Shown here: piece after piece, positions 1-9,600 of the stretch
How positions within the stretch are numbered: position 1 is the first letter of the stretch
Layout of the letters: each line of letters opens with the position of its first letter
Assembly (NCBI RefSeq): GCF_030362815.1
Contig: NZ_JAUCGR010000002.1
Coordinates: forward strand, 124,001-188,000
Length of the DNA: 64,000 nucleotides
Reading direction: 5' to 3'
From: Cellulomonas edaphi
Lineage (GTDB): Bacteria; Actinomycetota; Actinomycetes; Actinomycetales; Cellulomonadaceae
Position numbers and translations under genes: made by a program
Notes under the pieces: generated by a model
The model's database searches: none
What the model was told of the DNA's origin: nothing
What the model saw: the letters and a program-made list of their open reading frames with translations, nothing else

Positions 1-2
1 TG

Positions 3-476
3 CTCGTCGACCTGTCGCGCAACGACCTGGTCAAGGTCTGCGAGCCGAGCAGCGTCGAGGTCGTCGACTTCATGGCGATCAGCCGCTACTCGCACATCAT
101 GCACATCACGTCGACGGTCGTCGGCCAGCTGCGCCCCGGCGCCACCGCGCTGCAGACGCTCACGGCGACGTTCCCCGCGGGGACGCTGTCGGGAGCGCCC
201 AAGCCGCGCGCCATTGCGCTGATCGACGAGCTGGAGCCCGCCCGCCGCGGCATCTACGGCGGCACCGTGGGCTACTTCGACTTCGCCGGGGACATGGACA
301 TGGCGATCGCGATCCGGACCGCCCTCATCCGTGAGGGCCGCGCGAGCGTCCAGGCGGGTGGCGGCATCGTCGCGGACTCGGTGCCCGCGCTGGAGTACGA
401 GGAGTCGCGCAACAAGGCCGCCGCGGCCGTGCGCGCCGTGCAGATCGCCTCGCGGCTGCGCCGCGCGGGGGCGTGA
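3..476 (+). CDS. trpE: Anthranilate synthase component I, 3' part only
   Basis: This is the C-terminal part of the chorismate-binding domain of anthranilate synthase component I, which makes anthranilate from chorismate and glutamine-derived ammonia, the first committed step of tryptophan synthesis. The 5' end lies outside the window. Diagnostic stretches of the chorismate-utilising fold are visible: LVDLSRNDL near the left edge, [15 protein letters not shown], the [14 protein letters not shown] turn and the terminal [21 protein letters not shown]. TrpE is assigned over para-aminobenzoate or isochorismate synthase because a Trp-operon membrane protein and trpC-trpB-trpA follow. No trpG or trpD is seen in the window, so those subunits must be encoded elsewhere. 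Confidence 0.93.
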   Translation, partial: LVDLSRNDLVKVCEPSSVEVVDFMAISRYSHIMHITSTVVGQLRPGATALQTLTATFPAGTLSGAPKPRAIALIDELEPARRGIYGGTVGYFDFAGDMDMAIAIRTALIREGRASVQAGGGIVADSVPALEYEESRNKAAAAVRAVQIASRLRRAGA

Positions 477-483
477 CGAGGCC

Positions 484-1077
484 GTGACCGCACCGGAGGA
501 CGCCCGCCCGGAGCGCCGGCGGGGTGGGCGCGGCCGTGCTGCCGGCCTGCTGGTGCTGCTCGCCGCGCTGACCGGCCTGACCGCGCTGCCCACGTGGTTC
601 ACCACGACGGCCTCGACCGCGCTCGACCCCAGCGTCGTGGTGCACGCGTCGGGCGCCGACGTGGCACCCGCCGTGCCCGCGGCGGCACTCGTGCTGCTCG
701 CGTGCGGGGCCGCGATCGCGCTCGTCGGGCGCATCGGTCGGTGGGTGGTCGTCGCGGTCGTCGCGGCGATGGGGCTGCTCGTGGTGGCGGCTGCGCTGCA
801 GGCGCTGGCGGACCCCTGGGGCTCGGGCCTGCACCAGCTGGTGGTCGGGGCCACGAGCGTCGGCAGCGACGAGTCCGACGTGACGACGTCCGCCTGGCCG
901 TACGTCGCGGTCGTGGTCGGGGTCGTGGTGCTCCTCGCGGCGGTCTGGCTGGGCAGCGCGTCCCGCCGCTGGGCCGCCCCGTCCCGCAGGCACGAGGGCA
1001 CCACGGGCCCGAAGCCCGAGGTCCAGGACGAACGGTCCGCGTGGGACGCGCTCTCGCGCGGCGACGACCCGTCGTGA
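484..1077 (+). CDS. Trp biosynthesis-associated membrane protein
   Basis: A 197-residue membrane protein of the family regularly found beside actinobacterial trpE (Trp_oprn_chp type). It has four hydrophobic segments: residues ~18-37, ~60-78, ~84-103 and ~140-158, with a charged C-terminal tail. The GTG start at 484 lies 7 bases after the trpE stop, so the two are almost certainly co-transcribed. Family function is unproven; a role in tryptophan or indole handling is inferred only from this conserved linkage. The positional homologue in M. tuberculosis also sits between trpE and trpC. Confidence 0.85.
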   Translation: MTAPEDARPERRRGGRGRAAGLLVLLAALTGLTALPTWFTTTASTALDPSVVVHASGADVAPAVPAAALVLLACGAAIALVGRIGRWVVVAVVAAMGLLVVAAALQALADPWGSGLHQLVVGATSVGSDESDVTTSAWPYVAVVVGVVVLLAAVWLGSASRRWAAPSRRHEGTTGPKPEVQDERSAWDALSRGDDPS

Positions 1078-1144
1078 CGTGCGGGTCCGTCCCGCGACGG
1101 TCCGCTAGGGTGAAGGCCGAACACCGCACGAAGGGCACTACCTG

Positions 1145-1450
1145 ATGGCTGACAACACCCTGGCGCACCGCGCCCAGCACGCGACGACCACCGAGGCCGT
1201 GCACCTGCCGCCCACGGCGGCTCCCACCAACCACGGCAAGACGCTCGCGGCGTGGGTGACGTGCTGGACCATCGTGATCGGTGGCACGCTCGCCGGTCTG
1301 GCCGTTGCGTTCGCGCTCGTGTGGGGCTTCTGGGTGGGCATCGGCATCTGCGTCGCCGGCATCATCGCCGGGCTCGTGCTCAAGGGCATGGGCTACGGCC
1401 AGGGTGGCGCCGAGACGATCAAGCGTCAGAAGGCGAACGGCGGGCACTGA
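1145..1450 (+). CDS. HGxxPAAW-family small membrane protein
   Basis: A 101-residue protein with a soluble N-terminus of about 30 residues, the motif HGKTLAAW (variant of HGxxPAAW) at the membrane boundary, and two transmembrane helices separated by a tight turn. The family is restricted to actinobacteria and has no known function. It often lies in the trp cluster. A -10-like TAGGGT at 1106-1111 and a Shine-Dalgarno AAGGG upstream of ATG 1145 suggest it has its own promoter, separate from the preceding gene. Confidence 0.8.
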   Translation: MADNTLAHRAQHATTTEAVHLPPTAAPTNHGKTLAAWVTCWTIVIGGTLAGLAVAFALVWGFWVGIGICVAGIIAGLVLKGMGYGQGGAETIKRQKANGGH

Positions 1451-1463
1451 CCGCCTGACCGCC

Positions 1464-1487
1464 GTACCGCTGTACCGCTGTACCGCT
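1464..1487 (+). repeat. Three tandem copies of an octamer
   Basis: GTACCGCT is repeated three times without interruption directly downstream of the HGxxPAAW gene. It lies in the 141-base gap before the dispanin gene. No function is evident; it may be a simple slippage repeat that varies between strains. Confidence 0.8.
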
Positions 1488-1591
1488 GCACGACGGTCCC
1501 TCGCGGACCGGCTCCACCGAGGTAACACCGACGTTCCCATGACGACCGCCCGGCCGTGCCTGGTGGCCGCACCCGCGATCCAGGAGGACCG

Positions 1592-2062
1592 ATGACCACG
1601 CCGAACGAGCCGCAGAACCCGTACGGGGAAGAGCCGCAGAACCCCGCCGACCCGTTCCGCAAGCCCGAGCAGCCCGGTCCGCCGGCGCCGCAGTACGGTG
1701 CGCCCCAGGCCCCGCAGTACGGGGCGCCCCAGTACGGCGCGCCGCAGTACCCCGGTGCCTCGCAGTACCCGAGCGCGCCGCCGTACCAGGGCGGTTACGG
1801 TCCCGTCCCGCCGCCCAACTACCTGGTATGGGCGATCCTCTCCACCGTGCTGTGCTGCCTGCCGCTCGGCATCGCGTCGATCGTCTACTCGTCGCAGGTG
1901 AACACGAAGTTCGCGCAGGGCGACTACGCGGGTGCGCAGGCCTCTTCGCAGAAGGCCAAGAACTTCGCCATCTGGGGTGCCGTCATCGGCCTCGTCCTCG
2001 GCGTCGTCTGGGGAGTGGTCGTCGTCGTCACCGGCGGCATGGAGAGCTCGTCGCAGCTCTGA
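1592..2062 (+). CDS. CD225/dispanin-domain membrane protein with Pro-rich N-terminus
   Basis: A 156-residue protein. Residues 1-70 are low-complexity, rich in Pro, Gln, Tyr and Gly, with repeated QYGAPQ units. The C-terminal half is a CD225/dispanin domain: a first hydrophobic helix (YLVWAILSTVLCCLPLGI), the conserved loop region VYSSQVNTKFAQGDYAGA, and a second helix ending near the C-terminus. The cysteine pair in helix 1 is typical of the family. The start ATG 1592 is fixed by an ideal AGGAGG six bases upstream. The bacterial function is unknown. A second member of the same family lies on the minus strand at 26313-26786. Confidence 0.85.
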   Translation: MTTPNEPQNPYGEEPQNPADPFRKPEQPGPPAPQYGAPQAPQYGAPQYGAPQYPGASQYPSAPPYQGGYGPVPPPNYLVWAILSTVLCCLPLGIASIVYSSQVNTKFAQGDYAGAQASSQKAKNFAIWGAVIGLVLGVVWGVVVVVTGGMESSSQL

Positions 2063-2095
2063 GCCGCGGCAGGTGAGCTGAGCAGGAGCGTGGGC

Positions 2096-2557
2096 ATGGC
2101 ATCGTCCGACCACCGGTCGCCGACCGCCGTGCCCACGCTCGCGCCCGGCACGCACCGCGGCATCGTCGCCCGGTGCGCGGGTCCCGCCGCGGTCGCGGCC
2201 GCTGCCGTGGGCGCCCTTGCCGTCCTGGCCCGGGTGGACCCGAACGCGCCGGGGCACTACCCGACGTGCCCGTTCCTGTTCCTCACCGGGCTGTACTGCC
2301 CGGGATGCGGGGCGTTGCGCGCCCTGCACGACCTCACGCAGCTCGACCTTGCCGGCGCGTGGGGCATGAACCCGCTGCTGGTGCTCGTCCTGCCCGCGCT
2401 CGTCGCGGCGTGGGTCGGGTGGACGGTGCGGTCCGCGCGCGGCCGGCCGCGCTCTCTCGTGGTGCCCGCGCGGTGGATCAACGCGTTCCTGGTGCTGGTG
2501 CTCGTGTACTGGGTGGCCCGCAACGTCCCGGCGCTCGCGCCGTGGCTGGCGCCCTGA
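2096..2557 (+). CDS. DUF2752 membrane protein
   Basis: A 153-residue protein with about three transmembrane segments and the DUF2752 signature CPFLFLTGLYCPGCGALRA, which contains the Cx2C-type CPGC motif. Function is unknown. GTG 2090 is in frame but lies only one base after the AGGAG at 2084-2088, whereas ATG 2096 has correct spacing, so 2096 is chosen. It is the last of four small membrane-protein genes between trpE and trpC; a -10 for trpC follows it. Confidence 0.82.
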   Translation: MASSDHRSPTAVPTLAPGTHRGIVARCAGPAAVAAAAVGALAVLARVDPNAPGHYPTCPFLFLTGLYCPGCGALRALHDLTQLDLAGAWGMNPLLVLVLPALVAAWVGWTVRSARGRPRSLVVPARWINAFLVLVLVYWVARNVPALAPWLAP

Positions 2558-2627
2558 CCGGTATGGGCGGATCCGGACGACCGGTCCCACTCCTCGGGCT
2601 GTGGTCAGGGGCACCTGTGCCCGCCCG

Positions 2628-2683
2628 TACGATGGCGGAAGATCCCGCCCCGGTCGTCGGCTGAGCGGGGTGTGCGACCGGGG
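2628..2683 (+). promoter_or_regulatory. Probable trpC promoter and leader hairpin
   Basis: A -10-like TACGAT at 2628-2633 lies about 70 bases upstream of trpC. Its transcript would contain a hairpin with 9-bp perfect arms (CCCCGGTCG at 2648-2656, CGACCGGGG at 2675-2683) ending right at the purine-rich Shine-Dalgarno. The hairpin could modulate initiation. I see no Trp-codon leader peptide and no T-box, so classical attenuation is not supported. Confidence 0.45.
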
Positions 2684-2700
2684 GAAGAGGTGAGGCTTCG

Positions 2701-3513
2701 ATGACCGTCCTGGATGACATCGTCGCGGGCGTCCGTGAGGACCTCGCGCAGAGGCAGGCCGAGACGTCGCTCGACGCGCTCAAGGCAGCCGCGCTGAAGC
2801 GGCCGTCGGCCATCGAGTGCCTGAACCGCCTGCGGGTCGAGGACGCCGTCACCGTCATCGCCGAGGTCAAGCGCTCGAGCCCCAGCAAGGGTGCGCTCGC
2901 GAAGATCGCCGACCCCGCGGCGCTCGCCGCCGAGTACGAGAAGGGCGGCGCGACCGCCATCTCGGTGCTCACCGAGCAGCGTCGGTTCAACGGCTCCCTG
3001 GCGGACCTGGACGCCGTGCGCGCGACGGTCGACATCCCCGTGCTGCGCAAGGACTTCATCGTCACGCCGTACCAGGTGTGGGAGGCGCGCGCGCACGGTG
3101 CCGACCTGTGCCTGCTCATCGTCGCCGCGCTCGAGCAGACGGTGCTCGAGTCGCTCGTCGAGCGCGTGCATTCGCTCGGCATGACCGCCCTGGTCGAGGT
3201 GCACGACACCGAGGAGGTGGCCCGCGCGGTCGACGCGGGCGCCCGCGTCATCGGCGTCAACGCGCGCGACCTCAAGTCCCTCGAGGTGGACCGCACCACG
3301 TTCTCCCGCGTCGCCCCGGCCATCCCCTCGAACATCGTGAAGATCGCGGAGTCGGGCGTGCGCGGACCGCACGACGTCATGGACTACGCGCGCGCCGGTG
3401 CGGACGTCGTGCTCGTCGGCGAGGCGCTCGTCACCGACGACGCGCCGCGGGAGTCGGTCGCCGACCTGGTCGCGGCCGGCGCCCACCCCTCGCTGCGGGC
3501 GGTGCGCCAGTGA
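2701..3513 (+). CDS. trpC: Indole-3-glycerol phosphate synthase
   Basis: A 270-residue cytoplasmic (beta/alpha)8 enzyme that converts CdRP to indole-3-glycerol phosphate. Family landmarks appear in order: [13 protein letters not shown] (strand 1 with catalytic Lys and the SPSKG phosphate-loop start), VLRKDFIV (second catalytic Lys), [21 protein letters not shown] (Asn-Arg-Asp), IAESGV, and VLVGEALV closing the phosphate site. Length is normal for the family. The ATG at 2701 follows GAAGAGGTGAG. It overlaps trpB by four bases, indicating translational coupling. Confidence 0.97.
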   Translation: MTVLDDIVAGVREDLAQRQAETSLDALKAAALKRPSAIECLNRLRVEDAVTVIAEVKRSSPSKGALAKIADPAALAAEYEKGGATAISVLTEQRRFNGSLADLDAVRATVDIPVLRKDFIVTPYQVWEARAHGADLCLLIVAALEQTVLESLVERVHSLGMTALVEVHDTEEVARAVDAGARVIGVNARDLKSLEVDRTTFSRVAPAIPSNIVKIAESGVRGPHDVMDYARAGADVVLVGEALVTDDAPRESVADLVAAGAHPSLRAVRQ

Positions 3514-4808
3514 CCGGCGGTGCCGCAGCGGGCCGTCCCGACGTCCACCCTCAGGCCGTGAGCGGCCCCCTCGCCTCGCACGCCGGCCCGTACTTCGGCG
3601 ACTTCGGCGGCCGCTTCGTCCCCGAGGCGTTGATCGCCGCGCTGGACGAGCTCGACACGGCGTACCACAAGGCGCAGAGCGACCCGGCGTTCGGCGCCGA
3701 GCTGGCGCGCCTGCACCGCACCTACACCGGGCGGCCCAGCCCGCTGACCGAGGTGCCGCGGTTCGCCGCGCACGTCGGCGAGGGGGTGCGCGTGTTCCTC
3801 AAGCGCGAGGACCTGAACCACACGGGCTCGCACAAGATCAACAACGTGCTGGGCCAGGCGCTGCTGGTCAAGCGCATGGGCAAGACGCGCCTCATCGCCG
3901 AGACGGGTGCCGGGCAGCACGGCGTGGCCACGGCCACGGCCGCGGCGCTCATGGACCTCGAGTGCGTCGTGTACATGGGCGAGGAGGACACCAGGCGCCA
4001 GGCGCTCAACGTCGCCCGGATGGAGCTGCTCGGCGCGACCGTCGTGCCCGTCCAGGTGGGCACGCGCACGCTCAAGGACGCCATCAACGAGGCCCTGCGC
4101 GACTGGGTGGCCAACGTCGAGACCACGCACTACCTGCTGGGCACCGTGACCGGGCCGCACCCGTTCCCCGAGATGGTGCGTGACTTCCACAAGATCATCG
4201 GCGAGGAGGCGAAGGCACAGCTCGCCACGGAGATCGGACGCCTGCCGGACGCCGTCGCCGCGTGCGTGGGCGGGGGCTCCAACGCGATGGGCATCTTCAA
4301 CGCGTTCCTGGACGAGCCCGACGTGCGCCTGTTCGGTTTCGAGGCCGGTGGGCTCGGCGTCTCGTCGGGCAAGCACTCCGCGCGCTTCTCCGGCGGCGAG
4401 CCCGGCGTGCTGCACGGCTCGCGCTCGTACCTGCTGCAGGACGAGGACGGCCAGACGCTGCCCAGCCACTCCGTCTCGGCCGGGCTGGACTACCCCAGCG
4501 TGGGGCCCGAGCACGCGTGGCTGCACGACATCGGCCGTGCGGAGTACCGGCCGGTGAGCGACCACGAGGCCATGGAGGCGTTCCGGGTCCTGTGCCGCAC
4601 GGAGGGCATCATCCCCGCGATCGAGTCGGCGCATGCCCTGGCCGGCGCGATCCAGCTGGGCCGCGAGGCGCGCGAGTGGTCGGACGAGCCCGTGCTGCTG
4701 GTGAACCTGTCCGGGCGTGGGGACAAGGACGTGGCGACCGCGGCCGCGTGGTTCGACCTCATCGAGGACGAGCCCGTGGTCAAGGCGGACGAGGGGGAGC
4801 AGCTGTGA
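3510..4808 (+). CDS. trpB: Tryptophan synthase beta chain
   Basis: A 432-residue PLP enzyme that condenses indole with serine. The PLP-binding Lys is in HTGSHKINN, the phosphate cradle is [10 protein letters not shown], and the C-terminal SGRGDKD is conserved. The start is the GTG at 3510, which overlaps the trpC stop as GTGA. This adds an N-terminal extension of about 25 residues before [17 protein letters not shown], the usual family start region. A GTG at 3558 is the alternative. It forms the alpha2-beta2 complex with the next gene product and is co-translated with it. Confidence 0.97.
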   Translation: MTGGAAAGRPDVHPQAVSGPLASHAGPYFGDFGGRFVPEALIAALDELDTAYHKAQSDPAFGAELARLHRTYTGRPSPLTEVPRFAAHVGEGVRVFLKREDLNHTGSHKINNVLGQALLVKRMGKTRLIAETGAGQHGVATATAAALMDLECVVYMGEEDTRRQALNVARMELLGATVVPVQVGTRTLKDAINEALRDWVANVETTHYLLGTVTGPHPFPEMVRDFHKIIGEEAKAQLATEIGRLPDAVAACVGGGSNAMGIFNAFLDEPDVRLFGFEAGGLGVSSGKHSARFSGGEPGVLHGSRSYLLQDEDGQTLPSHSVSAGLDYPSVGPEHAWLHDIGRAEYRPVSDHEAMEAFRVLCRTEGIIPAIESAHALAGAIQLGREAREWSDEPVLLVNLSGRGDKDVATAAAWFDLIEDEPVVKADEGEQL

Positions 4809-5626
4809 GCGTCACCGTCGCGTCGCAGGTGGGCGCGCACCTGGACGAGCTGAGGGCCCAGCAGGGCCGCGCGGCGCTCGTCGGCTACCTGCCGGTCGGG
4901 TTCCCGACCGTGCCGGGATCGGTCGACGCCGTCCGCACGATGGTCGACGCGGGCGTCGACGTCGTCGAGCTCGGCATGCCCTACAGCGACCCCGTCATGG
5001 ACGGGCCGACCATCCAGCGCGCCGCGGACGTCGCCCTCGCCGGGGGCACGCGCGTGCGGGACACCATCGCCGCCGTCGAGCAGGTCTCGGGCCGCGGTGC
5101 GCCCATCCTGGTGATGACGTACTGGAACCTGGTGCTGCGCTACGGCGTCGACGCCTACGCGCGCGACCTCGCCAACGCGGGCGGCGCCGGGCTCATCACG
5201 CCGGACCTCATCCCCGACGAGGCGGCCCAGTGGCTCACGTCGTCGGACGCCTACGGTCTGGACCGCGTGTTCCTGGTCGCGCCCAGCTCGACGCGGGAGC
5301 GGCTGGCCTCGACCGCGGCCGCGTCCCGTGGCTTCGTCTACGCGGCGTCCACCATGGGCGTCACGGGCGAGCGGGCGACCGTGGGCGACCGCGCCGAGCA
5401 GCTGGTGGCCGACACCCGCGCCGCCGGCGCCGAGCGCGTGTGCGTGGGTGTGGGTGTCTCGACCCCTGAGCACGCGGCTCAGGTCGCCTCCTACGCGGAC
5501 GGCGTCATCGTCGGTTCGGCGCTGGTGCGCACCCTGCTCGACGCGCCGGACCCGACTTCCGGGCTCGACTCGCTCGCCGGCCTCACGGCCGCGCTGGCGG
5601 CCGGCGTGGCCTCGGTGTCGCGGTGA
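4805..5626 (+). CDS. trpA: Tryptophan synthase alpha chain
   Basis: A 273-residue TIM-barrel subunit that cleaves indole-3-glycerol phosphate and channels indole to TrpB. The catalytic Glu is in [10 protein letters not shown] and the catalytic Asp in [22 protein letters not shown] and [10 protein letters not shown] form the phosphate-binding end. The GTG start overlaps the trpB stop, and its own stop overlaps the lgt start, so trpC-trpB-trpA-lgt reads as one coupled unit. Confidence 0.97.
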   Translation: MSVTVASQVGAHLDELRAQQGRAALVGYLPVGFPTVPGSVDAVRTMVDAGVDVVELGMPYSDPVMDGPTIQRAADVALAGGTRVRDTIAAVEQVSGRGAPILVMTYWNLVLRYGVDAYARDLANAGGAGLITPDLIPDEAAQWLTSSDAYGLDRVFLVAPSSTRERLASTAAASRGFVYAASTMGVTGERATVGDRAEQLVADTRAAGAERVCVGVGVSTPEHAAQVASYADGVIVGSALVRTLLDAPDPTSGLDSLAGLTAALAAGVASVSR

Positions 5627-6504
5627 TCGCGTCGATCCCGAGCCCGTCGCAGGGCGTCTGGGAGCTGGGACCGGTCCCCGTGCGCGCCTACGCGCTCGCC
5701 ATCCTGGTGGGCATCGTCGCGGCGGTGTTCATCGCTCGGCGACGGTGGGCGGAGCGCGGCGGCGACCCCGACACGATCCTCGAGATCGCGTTCTGGGCCG
5801 TGCCGTTCGGCATCGTCGGCGGCCGGATCTACCACCTCATCACCTCGCCCGACCAGTACTTCGGTCCGGGCGGCGACCCGTGGCGCGCCCTCCAGATCTG
5901 GGAGGGCGGCCTCGGCATCTGGGGCGCGATCGCGTTCGGCGCGGTCGGCGCCTGGATCGGTGCGCGACGCCAGGGCGTCAGGCTGCCGCCGTTCGCGGAC
6001 TCGGTGGCCCCGGGACTGCTCGTGGCGCAGGCGATCGGACGCCTCGGCAACTGGTTCAACCAGGAGCTCTTCGGCAGCCCGACCACGCTTCCGTGGGGCC
6101 TGCAGGTCAGCGACGAGAAGGCGCTCGAGGCGGGCTACGAGCCCGGCACGCTCTTCCACCCGACGTTCCTGTACGAGCTGGTCTGGAACCTCGGTGGTGC
6201 CGCGTTGCTCGTCTGGCTCGACCGCAAGTTCCGGCTCGGGCACGGCCGGGTGTTCTGGCTGTACGTGATGATCTACACGAGCGGCCGGTTCTGGATCGAG
6301 ATGCTGCGCATCGACGACCAGGCCTCGACGTTCCATCTGCTGGGTCTTCGTATCAACGTCTGGGTATCGATCGTGGCCTTCGTCGGCGCGCTGGTAGCGT
6401 TCGTGGTGGTCGGACGCCGCCACCCCGGACGTGAGACGACCCTTCTGCTGGCACCCCCGACCACGCAGGACGACGAGGACGAGGCTGCAGACCTGAGCCG
6501 CTGA
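5623..6504 (+). CDS. lgt: Prolipoprotein diacylglyceryl transferase
   Basis: A 293-residue integral membrane enzyme that transfers diacylglycerol from phosphatidylglycerol to the lipobox cysteine of prelipoproteins. The Lgt signature GRLGNWFNQELFG (~residues 143-155) and seven hydrophobic segments are present, as are the GIVGGRIYH region and the GRFWIEMLR motif. The GTG start at 5623 overlaps the trpA stop. Linkage of lgt to trpA is conserved in actinobacteria. The substrate-binding lipoprotein at 15950-17053 is one likely client in this window. Confidence 0.96.
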   Translation: MIASIPSPSQGVWELGPVPVRAYALAILVGIVAAVFIARRRWAERGGDPDTILEIAFWAVPFGIVGGRIYHLITSPDQYFGPGGDPWRALQIWEGGLGIWGAIAFGAVGAWIGARRQGVRLPPFADSVAPGLLVAQAIGRLGNWFNQELFGSPTTLPWGLQVSDEKALEAGYEPGTLFHPTFLYELVWNLGGAALLVWLDRKFRLGHGRVFWLYVMIYTSGRFWIEMLRIDDQASTFHLLGLRINVWVSIVAFVGALVAFVVVGRRHPGRETTLLLAPPTTQDDEDEAADLSR

Positions 6505-6514
6505 CCAGCGCAGG

Positions 6515-6530
6515 TGTGAGCCACCTCACA
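6515..6530. promoter_or_regulatory. CRP/GlxR-type binding site upstream of gltB
   Basis: TGTGAGCCACCTCACA is a perfect match to TGTGA-N6-TCACA, the consensus for CRP-family regulators including actinobacterial GlxR/Crp. It starts 10 bases after the lgt stop, about 50 bases before a -10-like TATCGT at 6564-6569, which is a position expected for an activator. Regulation of glutamate synthase by cAMP is inferred from this site only. Confidence 0.7.
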
Positions 6531-6543
6531 AGAGGCGATGCGT

Positions 6544-6559
6544 TCGGAAATGTTTCCGA
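6544..6559. promoter_or_regulatory. Inverted repeat overlapping the gltB promoter
   Basis: TCGGAAA-TG-TTTCCGA has perfect 7-bp arms around a 2-bp centre, in the most AT-rich part of the intergenic gap. It ends four bases before the putative -10 (TATCGT, 6564-6569) and so would cover the -35 and spacer, typical of a repressor operator. It does not match the GlnR or AmtR boxes I know. A further small hairpin (CCCCGA at 6623-6628, TCGGGG at 6634-6639) lies in the leader just before the Shine-Dalgarno. Confidence 0.6.
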
Positions 6560-6657
6560 GTTGTATCGTCGCCACACGTCAGGGCCGACGACGTCCCGCG
6601 TTCCCCCCATGTTCGTGCTATGCCCCGATGTCGTCGGGGTCCGTAAGGACGGTACTG

Positions 6658-9600
6658 ATGTCGACGTCGCCCCTGAGCCCCCTCGTGGCGTCTCCGCCCG
6701 GCTCACGCTCGGCCGCGGGCCTGTACGACCCCGCCTCCGAGCACGACGCCTGTGGCTTCGCGTTCGTCGCGACCCTGCGTGGCACGCCCGGCCGTGACAT
6801 CGTCGACGCCGGTCTGACCGCGCTGCTCAACCTCGACCACCGCGGCGCGGTGGGTGCCGAGGAGGACAGCGGCGACGGCGCGGGCATCCTCACCCAGATC
6901 CCCGACGCGTTCCTGCGCGACGTCGTGGACGCCGAGCTGCCCGCGGCCGGCTTCTACGCGATCGGCATGGCGTTCCTGCCGCGTGACCCCGCCGAGCGCG
7001 CGGGCACCGAGGCGGCCATCGAGGCGATCGCGGCCGAGGAGAAGCTCGAGGTGCTGGCCTGGCGCGACGTCGTCGTGACCGAGGACCTCGTCGGGCCCAC
7101 GGCCCGCGCGTCGATGCCCACCTTCCGTCAGCTGGTCGTCGCGGACCCGTCGCGCGAGCTGTCGGGCGTGGCGCTCGACCGCCGCACGTTCCGGCTGCGC
7201 AAGCGCACCGAGCGCGAGCTGGGCACCTACTTCGCGTCGCTGTCGGCCCGCACGCTCGCCTACAAGGGCATGCTCACGACGGGCCAGCTGGAGCCGTTCT
7301 TCGCGGACCTGTCCGACCCGCGGTACGCGAGCGAGATCGCGCTGGTCCACTCGCGCTTCTCCACCAACACGTTCCCGTCCTGGCCGCTCGCACAGCCCTT
7401 CCGGCTCGTCGCGCACAACGGCGAGATCAACACGGTGCGGGGCAACCGGAACTGGGTCGCCGCGCGCGAGGGCATGCTCTCGAGCGACCTCATCGGCGAC
7501 CTGAGCCCGCTGCTGCCCGTCTGTACGCCGGGCGGCTCGGACTCCGGCAGCTTCGACGAGGTGCTCGAGCTGCTCCACCTCGCGGGCCGCCCGCTGCCGC
7601 ACGCCGTGATGATGATGATCCCGGAGGCGTGGGAGAACCACGCCCAGATGGACCCGGCCCGGCGCGCGTTCTACGAGTACCACTCCACGCTCATGGAGCC
7701 GTGGGACGGCCCCGCCGCGATGTCGTTCACCGACGGCACGCTCATCGGTTCGGTGCAGGACCGCAACGGCCTGCGTCCGGGCCGGTACTGGGTCACCGAG
7801 GACGGCCTGGTCGTGTGCGCCTCCGAGGCCGGCGTGCTGGACATCGACCCCGCGCGCGTCGTCGCGAAGGGCCGGCTCGAGCCGGGCCGCATGTTCCTCG
7901 TCGACACCGGCCAGGGCCGGATCATCGAGGACGACGAGATCAAGGGCCAGCTCGCCGCGCAGCGCCCCTACGCGCAGTGGGTGCGGGAGAACTCCGCGTA
8001 CCTCGAGCAGCTGCCCGAGCGCGAGCACGTCGCGCACTCGGCCGCCTCGGTGCGCCGCCGCCAGCGCGCGTTCGGCTACACCGAGGAGGAGCTCAAGATC
8101 CTGCTCGCGCCCATGGCCTCGGCCGGCGCCGAGCCGCTGGGCGCGATGGGCTCGGACACCCCGATGGCCGTGCTCTCCAGCCGCCCGCGGATGCTGTTCG
8201 ACTACTTCACGCAGATGTTCGCGCAGGTCACCAACCCGCCGCTGGACGCGATCCGCGAGGAGCTGGTCACCTCGATCGGCGGCGCGATCGGCCCCGAGCC
8301 GAACCTGCTCGCCGACGGCCCGGAGCACGCGCGCAAGCTGATCCTGCCGTTCCCGGTCATCGACAACGACGAGCTCGCGAAGATCGTGCACGTCGCCAAG
8401 GAGCCGTCGCTCGGCTTCCGCGCCACCACCATCCGCGGCCTGTACCGCGCGGCGGGTGGGGGAGAGGCGCTCGAGGCCCGCCTCGAGGAGATCTTCGCCG
8501 AGGTGGACCGCGCGGTCGACGACGGCGTGAGCTTCCTGGTGCTGTCGGACCGGAACTCGGACGCCGAGCTCGCGCCCATCCCGTCGCTGCTCCTGCTGTC
8601 CGCCGTGCACCACCACACGCTGCGGCGCCACACCCGCACGCAGATCTCGCTGGTCGTCGAGGCCGGTGACGTGCGCGAGGTGCACCACGTGGCGCTGCTC
8701 ATCGGGTACGGCGCGGCGGCCGTGAACCCGTACCTGGCCATGGAGACGGTCGAGGAGATGGCCCGCTCGGGCTACCTCGGCGACGTCGCGCCCCCCAAGG
8801 CGGTCGCCAACCTCATCAAGGCGCTCGGCAAGGGCGTCCTGAAGGTCATGTCCAAGATGGGCATCTCGACGATCGCGTCCTACCGCGGCGCGCAGGTCTT
8901 CGAGGCGATCGGGCTCTCGCACGCGCTCGTGGAGAAGTACTTCACCGGCACCACGAGCCGCCTGGGCGGCATCGGCCTGGACGTCATCGCGGCCGAGGTG
9001 GCCGCTCGGCACGCCGACGCCTACCCGGCGAGCGGCAACCGCTTGGCGCACCAGCGACTCGCGGTGGGCGGCGAGTACCAGTGGCGGCGCGACGGCGAGG
9101 ACCACCTGTTTGACCCGGAGACGGTGTTCCGGCTCCAGCACGCCACCCGCACGCGGCAGTACGACATCTTCCGGCAGTACACGCGCCGGGTGGACGAGCA
9201 GAGCTCGCGCCTGATGACGCTGCGCGGCCTGCTCGACTTCAAGACCGGCGTGCGCGAGCCCGTCGACATCGACGAGGTCGAGCCGGTGAGCGAGATCGTC
9301 AAGCGGTTCAACACCGGTGCCATGTCCTACGGCTCGATCTCGGCCGAGGCGCACGAGACCCTCGCGGTCGCCATGAACCGGCTGGGCGCCAAGTCCAACA
9401 CCGGGGAGGGCGGCGAGGACTCCGAGCGCCTGCACGACCCGGAGCGCCGCTCGGCGATCAAGCAGATCGCCTCGGGCCGCTTCGGCGTCACGAGCGAGTA
9501 CCTGACCAACGCCGACGACATCCAGATCAAGCTCGCGCAGGGCGCCAAGCCCGGCGAGGGCGGTCAGCTGCCGGGGCACAAGGTGTACCCGTGGGTGGCC

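Noticed and set aside
1464..1487. Octamer tandem repeat as a CRISPR or regulator array
   Set aside because: Only three 8-bp copies with no spacers; a simple tandem repeat.
599..2614. A minus-strand frame of about 670 codons opposite the small membrane-protein genes
   Set aside because: Basic low-complexity composition, no start signals, and the plus strand carries recognised families with good Shine-Dalgarno sites.
2632..2664. Ten-codon peptide as a possible trp leader peptide before trpC
   Set aside because: It contains no Trp codon and its ATG overlaps the probable -10, so it would not be transcribed.
6609..6797. Plus-strand frame starting at ATG 6609 as a gltB leader peptide
   Set aside because: It runs far into gltB in another frame and lacks a Shine-Dalgarno or biased codon content.
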